64,000 nucleotides of DNA from Pandoraea anapnoica (GTDB lineage Bacteria; Pseudomonadota; Gammaproteobacteria; Burkholderiales; Burkholderiaceae), in the NCBI RefSeq assembly GCF_902459765.1, contig NZ_CABPSP010000017.1, positions 62,001 to 126,000 of the forward strand, read 5' to 3'. Below are positions 17,090 to 26,242 of the stretch, piece by piece; position 1 is the first letter of the stretch, and the number at the start of each line of letters is the position of its first letter. The position numbers were made by a program, and so were the translations under genes. The notes beneath the pieces were generated by a model that worked only from the letters and a program-made list of their open reading frames with translations, made no database searches and was not told where the DNA came from.

Positions 17090-18808
17090 TTACTTGCCGC
17101 TGCCCTTGGCTGGCTTCACTGCCCAGCTGTCCTTGAGCGAGACGATACGGTTGAACACCGGTTTGCCCGGGGCCGAATCGTGACGATCGGCCACGAAATA
17201 GCCGTGACGCTCGAACTGCACGCGGTCGTCCGGCGCAAAGCTCAGCATGCCCGGTTCGACATAGGCCTGCGTCACGCGCTTGGCGTTCGGGTTGAGGGCG
17301 TCGAGGAAGTTCTTTTCGCCAGCGTCCGGATTCGGATCGAGGAACAGACGGTCGTAGATGCGCACTTCCGCCGCCAGCGCGTGCGACGCACTGACCCAGT
17401 GGATGTTGCCCTTGACCTTATAGTTGTCTGCGCCCGGCGTGCCCGAACGGCTGTCTTCGAAGTAGTTGCAATGCACGGCCGTGACGTTGCCGTCTGCATC
17501 CGTGTCGAAGCCGGTGCACTCCACGACATAACCATAGCGCAGGCGCACCTTGTTACCCGGGAACAGACGGAAGAAGCCCTTGACCGGCTCCGCCTGGAAG
17601 TCCTCACGTTCGATCCACAGCTCGCGCGAGATGGGGAACGTGCGCATGCCGCGCTCCGGAAAGTGCGGGTGCACCGGGGCGTGGCAGTCTTCCTGCTGGC
17701 CTTCCGGATAGTTATCGATGATGAGCTTGAGCGGATCGAGCACGGCCGTGGCGCGCGGGGCCTTCGGATCGAGGTCGTCGCGCAGGGCTTGCTCGAGAAT
17801 GCTCATGTCGATCCACGACGCCGACTTGGCCACGCCAATGCGGTCGCAGAACAATTGCAGGCTCTCGGGCGTGAAGCCACGGCGGCGCAGGCCGACAAGC
17901 GTCGGCATACGCGGATCGTCCCAGCCGTCGACGTATTTTTCGTCGACCAGTTGACGCAGCTTGCGCTTGCTCGTGATCGCGTACGTCAGTTGCAGACGGG
18001 CGAATTCGATCTGCTGCGGCGTGGGGCGCGAGAACATGCCCGCGTCAGCCAGCTCGCCGAGCACCCAGTCGTAGAACGGACGCTGATCTTCGAACTCCAG
18101 CGTACAGAGACTGTGCGTGATGTTCTCGATGGCGTCTTCGAGCGGGTGGGCGTACGTGTACATCGGGTAGATGCACCATGCGTCGCCCGTGCGGTGGTGA
18201 TGTGCGTGGCGGATACGGTAGATGGCCGGATCGCGCAGGTTGATGTTCGGCGATGCCATGTCGATCTTCGCGCGCAGCACGTGCGTGCCGTCGGCGAATT
18301 CGCCCGCGCGCATGCGGCGGAACAGGTCCAGGTTTTCCTCGACCGTGCGATTGCGGAACGGCGAATCCTTACCCGGCTCCACAAGCGTGCCGCGGTTGGC
18401 GCGCATGTCGTCGGCGCTTTGGCTGTCGACGTAGGCGCTGCCACGCTGGATCAGGATCTCGGCAGCCTGATAAAGCTGCTCGAAGTAGTCGCTGGCGAAA
18501 TAGAGGTGTTCCTTCTGCGGCGTCTGATAGCTGAAGCCGAGCCACTTGACCATATCGATGATCGAGTCGACGTATTCGGTCTCTTCCTTCTCGGGATTGG
18601 TGTCGTCAAAGCGCAGGTGGCACACGCCACCGTAATCACGCGCCATGCCGAAGTTCACGCAGATAGCCTTGGCGTGACCGATGTGCAGATAGCCGTTGGG
18701 CTCCGGCGGGAAGCGCGTTTCCACGCGCTGGCCCCATTTGCCCGAGCGGTTGTCGTCGTCAATGATGTTGCGGATGAAATTGGATGCCGCGTTCAGCTCT
18801 GTGCTCAT
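17090..18808 (-). CDS. glnS: Glutaminyl-tRNA synthetase
   Basis: Cytoplasmic class I aminoacyl-tRNA synthetase charging tRNA-Gln, 572 residues. The HIGH signature is at 42-45 (NGYLHIGHAKA) and the second class I motif appears as ITSKRKLRQLV. C-terminal beta-barrel anticodon-binding domains follow (GFFRLFPGNKVRLRYGYVVECTGFD region). I chose the ATG at 18808 (MSTELNAASNF); the frame stays open 39 codons further upstream, but that extension is not synthetase-like. Possession of GlnRS fits a beta- or gamma-proteobacterium. Confidence 0.97.
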   Translation of the reverse strand: MSTELNAASNFIRNIIDDDNRSGKWGQRVETRFPPEPNGYLHIGHAKAICVNFGMARDYGGVCHLRFDDTNPEKEETEYVDSIIDMVKWLGFSYQTPQKEHLYFASDYFEQLYQAAEILIQRGSAYVDSQSADDMRANRGTLVEPGKDSPFRNRTVEENLDLFRRMRAGEFADGTHVLRAKIDMASPNINLRDPAIYRIRHAHHHRTGDAWCIYPMYTYAHPLEDAIENITHSLCTLEFEDQRPFYDWVLGELADAGMFSRPTPQQIEFARLQLTYAITSKRKLRQLVDEKYVDGWDDPRMPTLVGLRRRGFTPESLQLFCDRIGVAKSASWIDMSILEQALRDDLDPKAPRATAVLDPLKLIIDNYPEGQQEDCHAPVHPHFPERGMRTFPISRELWIEREDFQAEPVKGFFRLFPGNKVRLRYGYVVECTGFDTDADGNVTAVHCNYFEDSRSGTPGADNYKVKGNIHWVSASHALAAEVRIYDRLFLDPNPDAGEKNFLDALNPNAKRVTQAYVEPGMLSFAPDDRVQFERHGYFVADRHDSAPGKPVFNRIVSLKDSWAVKPAKGSGK

Positions 18809-18958
18809 GCCTGTCCAGTGTTCGGAGTTTGGCGAATATTCTACCGTACCGCATTGCACCACGGGCGAGCGTCTGATCGGGCGTCGACGCGGCATCACAC
18901 CGTGATGCCGGTCGTCGTGGTTCACATTCGATGGATCCGGGACCGCGCAGGGCCTCGA

Positions 18959-19159
18959 TCAGGTCGTCTGCACCGTGCTGCGCTGGATCGGCCAGTTGGC
19001 GTACGACAGAAGCCACAGAGAGACGACGTTTACGACCGGAATGAACGCCAGCACGGTGAACCAGGGGGAGAAGCCTAGCCGGGTGAGAATCCGCCATACG
19101 GGGAAGCCGATGAGCACGATGCTGACGAGCAGAGCAAGCAAGCCTGACGAGTTAGCCAT
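18959..19159 (-). CDS. Small membrane protein, two hydrophobic segments
   Basis: 66 residues starting at the ATG at 19159, which has GGGAGA nine bases upstream. Two hydrophobic segments (LLALLVSIVLIGFPVWRIL and WFTVLAFIPVVNVVSLWLLSY) are joined by a short loop, so it should be an inner-membrane hairpin protein. The FIPVVNVVSLWLL segment resembles small conserved membrane proteins of unknown function. It lies 150 bp upstream of glnS in the same direction. Confidence 0.7.
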   Translation of the reverse strand: MANSSGLLALLVSIVLIGFPVWRILTRLGFSPWFTVLAFIPVVNVVSLWLLSYANWPIQRSTVQTT

Positions 19160-19351
19160 GAGATGTCTCCCGAAGCGCCCCACCCATTGCAGGGCGTACC
19201 GGCAGTATAGGCAGACGGGCTGGGAGCGTTGCCCGGCTTCCCAACGGTTCCCGGATTGTGTCCTATCCTGAAAACACTGCCGGTTGCGCCGGTGGGGCTA
19301 ATTGCGCCAATTGTGCCAAACGCGCTTCGGTCCCCCTCATGGGAGGAAGTC

Positions 19352-19867
19352 ATGGAACTGCATCTCAGCTCGCATCGCTATACGCACCGCTCGCCGGACT
19401 GGGCGGCGGCCGCCGTCGCCGGCTTTGTCGCCTGCGCTTTCTTTTCTGCCGTCGAAATGCTCATGGTGCTGCTCGTCTCGGGGCAGAGCCCGTGGGTGCC
19501 ACCCCGCATGGTGGCCGCCATCGTGCTTGGCCCCGGCATCCTGTCGCAGCCTGCAACGTTCGATGTGTCGATCGTGGCCATGGCGCTGATGGTGCATGCC
19601 GCCATCGGTGTCGTGCTCGGCGTGGTCCTGGGGGCCATCATTGCGCCATTCCGGCTGGATTCGGATGTCGTCACGGTGTCGATTGCCGGTGGCGTGTTCG
19701 GACTGGTTGTGTACCTCGTCAATTTCTACGTCATGACGCAGATGTTCCCATGGTTCACCGAGTCGCGTGGCTGGACGATGCTGGCGGGACACATCATCTT
19801 CGGTGCCTTCGCGGGGTATATGTACTGGGTGCTGCGTCAGATGGAGGAGCGCGCAGAGACTGCCTGA
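19352..19867 (+). CDS. Conserved membrane protein of unknown function
   Basis: 171 residues with about four hydrophobic segments (AAVAGFVACAFFSAVEMLMV; VSIVAMALMVHAAIGVVLGVVLG; VVTVSIAGGVFGLVVYLVNFYV; AGHIIFGAFAGYMYWVLRQ). The ATG at 19352 has GGGAGGAAG immediately upstream; the same frame opens further upstream but without a site. Conserved-looking FYVMTQMFPWF motif. No function recognised. Confidence 0.78.
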   Translation: MELHLSSHRYTHRSPDWAAAAVAGFVACAFFSAVEMLMVLLVSGQSPWVPPRMVAAIVLGPGILSQPATFDVSIVAMALMVHAAIGVVLGVVLGAIIAPFRLDSDVVTVSIAGGVFGLVVYLVNFYVMTQMFPWFTESRGWTMLAGHIIFGAFAGYMYWVLRQMEERAETA

Positions 19868-20486
19868 GAGCTTCATGAATGCCCCGCAAACCCTTGAGGG
19901 ACGGGGCAGTGACCTGACCGGTGGCGGCCCGCGCGTTGCGCCGTCGGCCCGTCAATATGTCAGGCGAACTCACTTTAGTGCCAATAACAGATTTTTCTGT
20001 TATGATGCGCCAACTGCATTCGTGTGTCCGTCATCTTCGGAAGTGCTGAAGGCAGTCTCCCGTGGCATGAAGCGCCCGGCAGGTGTTACACCCGTCCGGT
20101 ACGATCAGCCAATGTGTGGCACGAAAATCACTACAGATGTGCCGCACGATGTGCCGACACATGTCACCTTGAACGCTTAGACGTTCACGCCGCCGTTACG
20201 ACAAAACGGCTGGCCATCGATCCCCGAAACAGGAAGTCGTACAGAACACCCGAAATGCGCCTTTCGTGCGCATGGCGGATCGCACCCGGTCTTTTGCCGT
20301 GCGCGATGTTCAGCAGCGTCGTCTGTCGTATGTCAGTCATGCTTATGTCGCATTACCGTCATATTGGGCAGATAGGCTGCGTGCACTTCACGGAAACATT
20401 TGTGCGAAATTGCACTCTCATCACCGTAAGCCGATTCGAGAGGGATAGTTATTAGTCAAATTTTTTGCAGTAAAGAAGGATACAAA
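19868..20486. other. 619-bp gene-free interval, lower GC than its surroundings
   Basis: No credible gene. It holds two adjacent inverted repeats: CACT-TT-AGTG (19971-19980) and TAACAG-ATTTTT-CTGTTA (19985-20002), the latter followed directly by a TATGAT hexamer. Near 20136-20159 GATGTGCCG occurs twice, 12 bp apart. The last 40 bp before the next gene are AT-rich. It looks like a long regulatory or untranslated region for the small gene at 20487. Confidence 0.4.
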
Positions 20487-20720
20487 ATGAAAACATCGCA
20501 ATACCAAGAATTCCAGTACCGCGTCCATGCAGTCGAGCGAGACAACGCCCGTTGGGACGCGTTCTACGAGATTCACCGCCCGACACAGCGCGGCATGGAA
20601 AAAGTGGGTGCCTATCAGGTTCAGAGCGCCTACGGTTTTGCCACGCAAGGTAACGCCCTCGACGACGCCGAGCGCAATGCTCGCGCGGATATTGAACAGG
20701 GCATCGTCTACTACCAATAA
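20487..20720 (+). CDS. Small conserved hypothetical protein
   Basis: 77 residues, soluble, with AAGGA nine bases upstream of the ATG and an AT-rich leader typical of good translation. The sequence is rich in aromatic and charged residues (QEFQYRVHAVERDNARWDAFYEIHR region; C-terminal NARADIEQGIVYYQ). It has no membrane segment, cysteines or known motif. Function unknown; the clear translation signal argues it is real. Confidence 0.72.
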   Translation: MKTSQYQEFQYRVHAVERDNARWDAFYEIHRPTQRGMEKVGAYQVQSAYGFATQGNALDDAERNARADIEQGIVYYQ

Positions 20721-20850
20721 GGTCTACGGTCGCTTCCACATTCCCTCGTCCCGATTTTTCCCCATATCTGATGTGCGCGATGCTGGCATCGCCGCTTTGC
20801 GACGGTGCTATAGTCCGGCCTTTCGCACTGCAATGGCTGGAGAGTCGGGA

Positions 20851-21330
20851 ATGGAATGGATGTGCAAGTCGTTCGATGAACTGGGCAGCGCGCTGCTTTA
20901 CCGAATCCTCGCCGCACGCAACGCGGTATTCGTGGTCGAGCAGAAGTGCCCATATCAGGACATCGACGGTCGCGATCCGTACAGTCTGCATCTGGTCGCG
21001 CAAGTGCGCGACAGCGCGAAGCCGGCAAGCGACCTGCGAATCGCAGCGTATTTGCGACTTCTGCCGCCGGGGTTGGCCTATGACGAAGCGTCGATCGGAC
21101 GCGTGATCACGTCCGCTTCGCATCGGGGCACTGGTCTCGGTCGCGAGCTGCTGGCGCGGGCGGTGGCGATTGCCGAAGCGCAATGGCCGGTCGCTGCGGT
21201 GCGCATCGGCGCGCAGGCTCATCTCGAGGCGTTTTATGGCGGGTTCGGCTTCGTCAAGGCGAGTGAGCCGTATGACGAAGACGGCATCATGCACATCGAA
21301 ATGGTGCGCCCCGCAGTGCAGCCGCAGTAG
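20851..21330 (+). CDS. GNAT-family N-acetyltransferase, ElaA type
   Basis: Acetyl-CoA-dependent acyltransferase, 159 residues. ElaA-like features are present: LYRILAARNAVFVVEQKCPYQDIDGRD near the start, the acetyl-CoA loop HRGTGLGRELLARAV, and the C-terminal IGAQAHLEAFYGGFGF block. ATG at 20851 with GGAG eight bases upstream. The acceptor substrate is unknown for the family. It precedes uup by 126 bp in the same direction. Confidence 0.9.
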   Translation: MEWMCKSFDELGSALLYRILAARNAVFVVEQKCPYQDIDGRDPYSLHLVAQVRDSAKPASDLRIAAYLRLLPPGLAYDEASIGRVITSASHRGTGLGRELLARAVAIAEAQWPVAAVRIGAQAHLEAFYGGFGFVKASEPYDEDGIMHIEMVRPAVQPQ

Positions 21331-21456
21331 TGGCCGACAGCGCGTTTGCGGATCGCGCAATCGTACGCTGAGCGAAGCAGCAAAATGCAATATCGGCCGG
21401 GCCATCGTGCCCGGCACTACAATATCTCCCACCGTAGTTCACGCGTTTCCCGACAC

Positions 21457-23388
21457 ATGGCCTTGTATTCCATCACCGGCGCCCAATTGGCGTTCGGTCA
21501 CCTGGCATTGCTCGACAATGCCGATTTTTCGCTCGAAGCCGGTGAGCGCGTCGGGCTTATCGGACGCAATGGCGCCGGTAAGTCCTCGCTGCTCAAGATC
21601 GTGGCGGGCATTACCGCGCCTGACGATGGCCTGGTAGCTCGTCAGGCCGGTTTGCACACCGTCTACGTGCAACAGGAGCCCGAGTTCGATCCCGAGCAAT
21701 CCGTGTTCGATGCCGTGGCGCTCGGCCTTGGCGACTCGCACGTGTTGCTCTCCGAGTACGACCGCACCGCAGAAGCGTTGTCGGTGGCACCGGAAGGCGC
21801 GGAACACGACGAACTGCTCGCCCGCCTGAACAGCTTGCAATCGTCGCTGGATGCCGCGGATGCGTGGCAACTGAAGACTCGCGTGGAGACGACGATCGCG
21901 CAGCTCGGACTCGACGGCCATGCGCGTGTGGGTGCGCTGTCCGGCGGGATGCAAAAACGCGTCTCGCTCGCACAGGCATGGGTTGCCAAACCCGACGTGC
22001 TGCTCCTCGACGAACCGACCAACCACCTCGATTTCGACGCCATCCGCTGGCTCGAGGAATTACTCGTCGGCTATCGCGGTGCGCTACTGTTCATCACCCA
22101 CGATCGGAGCTTCCTCGACCGCGTGGCCACACGCATCGTCGAACTCGATCGCGGGCGTTTGCTCTCCTATCCCGGAAACTTCACGCAGTATCAGGAACGC
22201 AAGGCCGAGCAGCTTGAAATCGAGCGCGTAGAGAATGCGAAGTTCGACAAGCTGCTCGCGCAGGAAGAGGTGTGGATCCGTAAGGGCGTTGAGGCTCGCC
22301 GCACGCGCAGCGTGTCACGTATCGAGCGTCTGAAGACGATGCGCAACGAGCGCGCGGAACGTCGTGAGCAGCAGGGTAACGTGCGCATGGACGTGGCGCA
22401 GGCCGAGAAGTCCGGCAAGATCGTGGCCGAACTCACTAACGTGACGAAGGCGTACGGTGGACGCACTATCGTGCGTGACTTCTCGGCGACTCTCATGCGC
22501 GGCGACAAGGTCGGCCTGGTCGGCCCGAACGGCGTGGGCAAGACGACGATGCTCAAGCTGATCCTTGGCGAAATCACGCCGGACAGCGGGCAAATTCGCG
22601 TCGGCACGAACCTCCAGGTCGCGTACTTCGATCAGATGCGCGCGCAGCTCGATCCCGAACGCAGTCTGCTCGATACCATCAGCCCGGGCAGCGACTGGAT
22701 CGAAATCAATGGCGCGCGCAAGCACGTCATGAGCTATCTCGGCGACTTCCTTTTCTCACCCGAGCGCGCACGCTCTCCGGTGAAATCGCTGTCGGGCGGC
22801 GAGCGAAATCGTTTGTTGCTGGCCCGTTTGTTTGCGCGTCCGGCCAATGTGCTGGTGCTTGACGAACCGACCAACGACCTCGACATCCCGACGCTCGAAC
22901 TGCTCGAAGAACTGCTGGAGGAATACTCCGGCACCGTGTTCCTTGTGAGCCACGACCGGACGTTCCTCGACAACGTGGTGACATCGGTGATTGCGGCCGA
23001 AGGCGACGGCAACTGGCGCGAATACGTGGGCGGTTTCACCGACTGGCAAGTACAGAGCGAACGCTCGGCGGCACTCGCTGCGCAGCGTGCACCGGCGGAC
23101 GAAGCACCGAAGGAATCGGTGGCAGCGCCCAAGCGCGGCACCAACCGTACCGTCAAGCTCAGCTACAAGGAGCAGCGTGAACTGGACGGATTGCCTGAGC
23201 GCATTGCCTCGCTGGAAAACGAGCAGAAGGACGCCGCGGCGAAGATCGAAGACGGTTCGATCTTTGTGAAAGATCCGGCTGCGGGTGCGGCGCTGTCCGA
23301 ACGTTTCGAGGCGATTGAACTGGAATTGCTCGAAGCGCTCGAACGCTGGGAAGTGCTTGAAGCCAAGCAGCGCGGCGAGAACGCGTGA
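21457..23388 (+). CDS. uup: ABC-F family ATPase Uup
   Basis: Soluble tandem-ABC ATPase, 643 residues, of the ribosome-associated ABC-F group. It has two nucleotide-binding domains, each with Walker A (GRNGAGKSS; GPNGVGKTT), signature (LSGGMQKR; LSGGERNR) and Walker B (DVLLLDEPTNHLDF; VLVLDEPTNDLD). A charged linker (VRMDVAQAEKSGK region) joins them, and the Uup-type C-terminal coiled-coil DNA-binding domain follows (KLSYKEQRELDGLPERIASLE region). There are no membrane segments. I start at MALYSITGAQL (21457). Roles in E. coli Uup include transposon excision and ribosome assembly. Confidence 0.94.
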   Translation: MALYSITGAQLAFGHLALLDNADFSLEAGERVGLIGRNGAGKSSLLKIVAGITAPDDGLVARQAGLHTVYVQQEPEFDPEQSVFDAVALGLGDSHVLLSEYDRTAEALSVAPEGAEHDELLARLNSLQSSLDAADAWQLKTRVETTIAQLGLDGHARVGALSGGMQKRVSLAQAWVAKPDVLLLDEPTNHLDFDAIRWLEELLVGYRGALLFITHDRSFLDRVATRIVELDRGRLLSYPGNFTQYQERKAEQLEIERVENAKFDKLLAQEEVWIRKGVEARRTRSVSRIERLKTMRNERAERREQQGNVRMDVAQAEKSGKIVAELTNVTKAYGGRTIVRDFSATLMRGDKVGLVGPNGVGKTTMLKLILGEITPDSGQIRVGTNLQVAYFDQMRAQLDPERSLLDTISPGSDWIEINGARKHVMSYLGDFLFSPERARSPVKSLSGGERNRLLLARLFARPANVLVLDEPTNDLDIPTLELLEELLEEYSGTVFLVSHDRTFLDNVVTSVIAAEGDGNWREYVGGFTDWQVQSERSAALAAQRAPADEAPKESVAAPKRGTNRTVKLSYKEQRELDGLPERIASLENEQKDAAAKIEDGSIFVKDPAAGAALSERFEAIELELLEALERWEVLEAKQRGENA

Positions 23389-23416
23389 GCACGCTCCCGT
23401 TGTAACGACGTCGTAG

Positions 23417-23441
23417 GCGGCCGGTTTTCCGGCCGCGTTTC
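23417..23441 (+). terminator. Probable terminator of uup
   Basis: Stem GCGGCCGG-TTTT-CCGGCCGC, followed by GTTTC, 29 bp after the uup stop. The T-run is poor, so termination may be partial. Confidence 0.6.
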
Positions 23442-23635
23442 ATTGGGCCAATGGTCCATGTCATTCGGGTGCAGTGCGAGTGACAGTACAATAGGCCGCG
23501 ATTCATCGGGCGCGATGGGCCTGCCGTGCGTCGGCAGGCATCGCGCGCAACCGAAGTGCCCATTATGTGGGCGCCGCAACACAAGTCGTTGATCCGGCGT
23601 CACTTTTGTCATGTGTTAATGGGTTTTCCCCGTGG

Positions 23636-23658
23636 TTGTCCACAGGAAATGTGGATAA
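23636..23658. promoter_or_regulatory. Inverted pair of DnaA boxes upstream of parE
   Basis: TTGTCCACA (23636-23644), a near-consensus DnaA box, and TGTGGATAA (23650-23658), the exact reverse complement of the consensus TTATCCACA, are separated by five bases. They lie 34 bp before the parE ATG. A TACAAT -10-like hexamer is upstream near 23487. Confidence 0.6.
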
Positions 23659-23691
23659 GCGCCGGGCGTCGTACCCCAATTCAGTCACGCT

Positions 23692-25671
23692 ATGTCGAAA
23701 AAAAATACGCCTGCCCAGTACAGCGAAGCGTCCATCAAGGTCCTGAAGGGCCTTGAGCCGGTCAAGCAGCGCCCGGGCATGTACACCCGCACCGAGAATC
23801 CGCTGCACATCATTCAGGAAGTCATCGACAACGCTTCGGACGAAGCGCTGGGCGGTTACGGCAAGCAGATTCTCGTCACCCTGAACAAGGACGGTTCGGT
23901 CAGCGTCGAGGACGACGGCCGTGGCATTCCTGTCGGCATTCACCCGGAAGAGGGTGTGCCGGTGGTCGAAATCGTGTTCACGCGCCTGCACGCAGGCGGC
24001 AAGTTCGATAAGGCCGCTGGCGGCGCCTATACCTTCTCCGGTGGCTTGCACGGCGTTGGCGTGTCGGTGACGAACGCCCTGGCGACCCGGCTGGCCGTGA
24101 CCGTCTGGCGCGACGGTCAGGTCTCGGAACTCGAATTCGCTGACGGCGGCAACGTCAACGTGGCGCTTCACTCGCGTGCGTCGCAACGCGGCGAGAAGAA
24201 GAGCGGCACGCGCGTGACCGTCTGGCCGGATGCCAAGTACTTCGACAGCCCGGCGTTGCCGCTGGGTGAGCTGCAACGTCTGCTGCGCTCGAAGGCGGTG
24301 TTGCTGCCGGGCGTGCGCGTCACGCTGCGTCAGGAAAAGAACGGCGAAGAACAGACGTGGTTCTATGAGCACGGCCTGCGTGGCTATCTCGTCGAATCGC
24401 TGGGCGGTGCAGAGCCGCTGATTCCGCTCTTCGAGGGCGAGCGCTTTGCCGAGGGCGATGAAGACAGCTTCGCCGAAGGCGAAGGCGCTGCGTGGGTTGT
24501 GGCCTGGACGGAAGATGGCGCGCAGGTCCGCGAGTCCTACGTCAACCTGATTCCCACGCCCGCCGGCGGCACCCACGAATCGGGGCTGCGTGAAGGCTTG
24601 TTCCAGGCGGTGCGCGGCTTCATCGAGTTGCACAACCTTCAGCCCAAGGGCGTGAAGTTGCTGCCCGAAGATGTGTTCTCTCGCGTGTCGTTTGTGCTCT
24701 CCGCGAAGGTGCTCGATCCGCAGTTCCAGGGGCAGATCAAGGAGCGTCTGAACAGTCGCGACGCCGTGCGACTCGTGTCGTCGTTCACGCGCCCTGCGCT
24801 GGAGCTGTGGCTCAACCATCACGTCGAGCATGGCAAGAAGCTCGCCGAGCTTGTGATTCGTCAGGCACAGGCCCGTACCCGTGCCGGCCAGAAGATTGAA
24901 AAGAAGAAGAGTTCGGGCGTGGCCGTTTTGCCGGGCAAGCTGACCGATTGCGAGACCGAAGACATCACCCGCAACGAACTGTTCCTGGTCGAGGGCGACT
25001 CGGCGGGCGGCTCGGCGAAGATGGGCCGCGACAAGGAGTTTCAGGCGATTCTGCCGCTGCGCGGCAAGGTCCTCAATACGTGGGAGACCGAGCGCGATCG
25101 CCTGTTCGCCAACAATGAAGTGCACGACATCGCGGTGGCGATCGGCGTCGACCCGCACGGTGCGAACGACACGCCCGATCTATCCAATCTGCGTTACGGC
25201 AAGATCTGTATCCTCTCCGATGCCGACGTTGACGGTTCGCACATTCAGGTGCTGTTGCTGACGTTGTTCTTCCGTCACTTCCCGCAACTCATCGCTACGG
25301 GGCACGTGTACGTGGCGCGTCCGCCGCTGTATCGCGTCGATGCGCCTGCGCGCGGCAAGAAGCCGGCTCAGAAGCTATACGCGCTGGACGAAGGCGAACT
25401 CGAAGCCATTCTCGACAAGCTGCGCAAGGACGGCGTGCGCGAAACCGCATGGTCCATCAGCCGCTTCAAGGGCCTGGGCGAAATGAGTGCCGGACAGCTT
25501 TGGGAAACGACGATGAATCCCGACACGCGGCGTCTGAGCCCGGTGGCGCTCGGCCATCTGGATTTCGACACGACCGTGGCACGCATGAACATGCTCATGG
25601 GCAAGGGCGAGGCGGCGCAGCGCCGTAGCTGGCTTGAAGCCAAGGGCAACGAAGTGGAAGCCGACATCTGA
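23692..25671 (+). CDS. parE: DNA topoisomerase IV subunit B
   Basis: ATPase subunit of topoisomerase IV, which decatenates daughter chromosomes; 659 residues. The GHKL ATP-binding domain shows VIDNASDEALGGYG and DDGRGIPVGIHPEE, with the ATP lid FSGGLHGVGVS. The TOPRIM region has EGDSAGGSAKMGRD (near residue 440), PLRGKVLN and the metal motif SDADVDGSHI. The DxD after the TOPRIM glutamate is intact. It lies 1.75 kb upstream of parC with two unrelated genes between. The DnaA boxes ahead of it suggest replication-linked control (inference). Confidence 0.97.
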   Translation: MSKKNTPAQYSEASIKVLKGLEPVKQRPGMYTRTENPLHIIQEVIDNASDEALGGYGKQILVTLNKDGSVSVEDDGRGIPVGIHPEEGVPVVEIVFTRLHAGGKFDKAAGGAYTFSGGLHGVGVSVTNALATRLAVTVWRDGQVSELEFADGGNVNVALHSRASQRGEKKSGTRVTVWPDAKYFDSPALPLGELQRLLRSKAVLLPGVRVTLRQEKNGEEQTWFYEHGLRGYLVESLGGAEPLIPLFEGERFAEGDEDSFAEGEGAAWVVAWTEDGAQVRESYVNLIPTPAGGTHESGLREGLFQAVRGFIELHNLQPKGVKLLPEDVFSRVSFVLSAKVLDPQFQGQIKERLNSRDAVRLVSSFTRPALELWLNHHVEHGKKLAELVIRQAQARTRAGQKIEKKKSSGVAVLPGKLTDCETEDITRNELFLVEGDSAGGSAKMGRDKEFQAILPLRGKVLNTWETERDRLFANNEVHDIAVAIGVDPHGANDTPDLSNLRYGKICILSDADVDGSHIQVLLLTLFFRHFPQLIATGHVYVARPPLYRVDAPARGKKPAQKLYALDEGELEAILDKLRKDGVRETAWSISRFKGLGEMSAGQLWETTMNPDTRRLSPVALGHLDFDTTVARMNMLMGKGEAAQRRSWLEAKGNEVEADI

Positions 25672-25822
25672 GCCTGACCTCACAGGAAGGACGGTAGGCA
25701 CGGCGTCGGCATTGCAGGTGCAGCACTTGAAGCTGTAGCGAAGTCGCGCTCACGCAGGGCAAACCAGCGTGAGCGCTCACATAGTGGGATAATCCCTCCT
25801 TCACCCTTCCGGGAGTCGCGTT

Positions 25823-26242
25823 ATGTTGCGTTCTATGCGTTGCATTTTCGTGCCGATGTTGCTTGCCAGTGCAAGCGCTACCGTATTGGCACAGTCGGCC
25901 CAGCCGCGCGTCTTCTTCGTTGCCCCTGCGGACGGCGCAACGGTGTCCAATCCGGTAAAGGTCCAGTTCGGCGTCGAAGGCATGGCGATCAAACCGGCAG
26001 GCGAGGTGTCGCCCAATACCGGTCATCACCATCTCATCATCGACGGCGATTCGATTCCGGCAGGTCAGGTCGTTCCTACCGACGACAGCCACCTGCATTT
26101 CGGCAAAGGTCAGACCGAAACGAGCGTCAATCTGACGCCGGGCGATCACACGTTGACGATGCAATTTGCCGACGGTGCCCATCGCTCGTACGGTCCGGCC
26201 ATGAGCCAGACGATCAAGGTGCATGTCAAAGGTCAGCAATAA
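25823..26242 (+). CDS. DUF4399 exported protein
   Basis: 139 residues with an N-terminal signal peptide (MLRSMRCIFVPMLLASASA, cleavage probably near VLAQS). The mature domain carries the DUF4399 pattern: PRVFFVAPADGATVSNPVKV, NTGHHHLIIDG and HLHFGKGQTE. The histidine clusters (HHH, HLH) suggest metal or ligand binding, but no function is established. ATG at 25823 with GGGAG upstream; a GGATAAT -10-like element is near 25786. Its 3' end overlaps the next start by 20 bp, implying coupling. Confidence 0.85.
   Translation: MLRSMRCIFVPMLLASASATVLAQSAQPRVFFVAPADGATVSNPVKVQFGVEGMAIKPAGEVSPNTGHHHLIIDGDSIPAGQVVPTDDSHLHFGKGQTETSVNLTPGDHTLTMQFADGAHRSYGPAMSQTIKVHVKGQQ

Noticed and set aside
17015-19078. 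687-codon rightward open frame
   Set aside because: It is the antisense of glnS, whose HIGH and KRKL motifs and start are clear on the other strand; long shadows are common at this GC content.
20024-20455. 143-codon rightward frame in the 619-bp interval
   Set aside because: Cys/Arg-rich composition typical of non-coding sequence, no ribosome-binding site, no domain.
23563-25158. 531-codon leftward open frame
   Set aside because: Antisense of parE, which carries intact ATPase and TOPRIM motifs.
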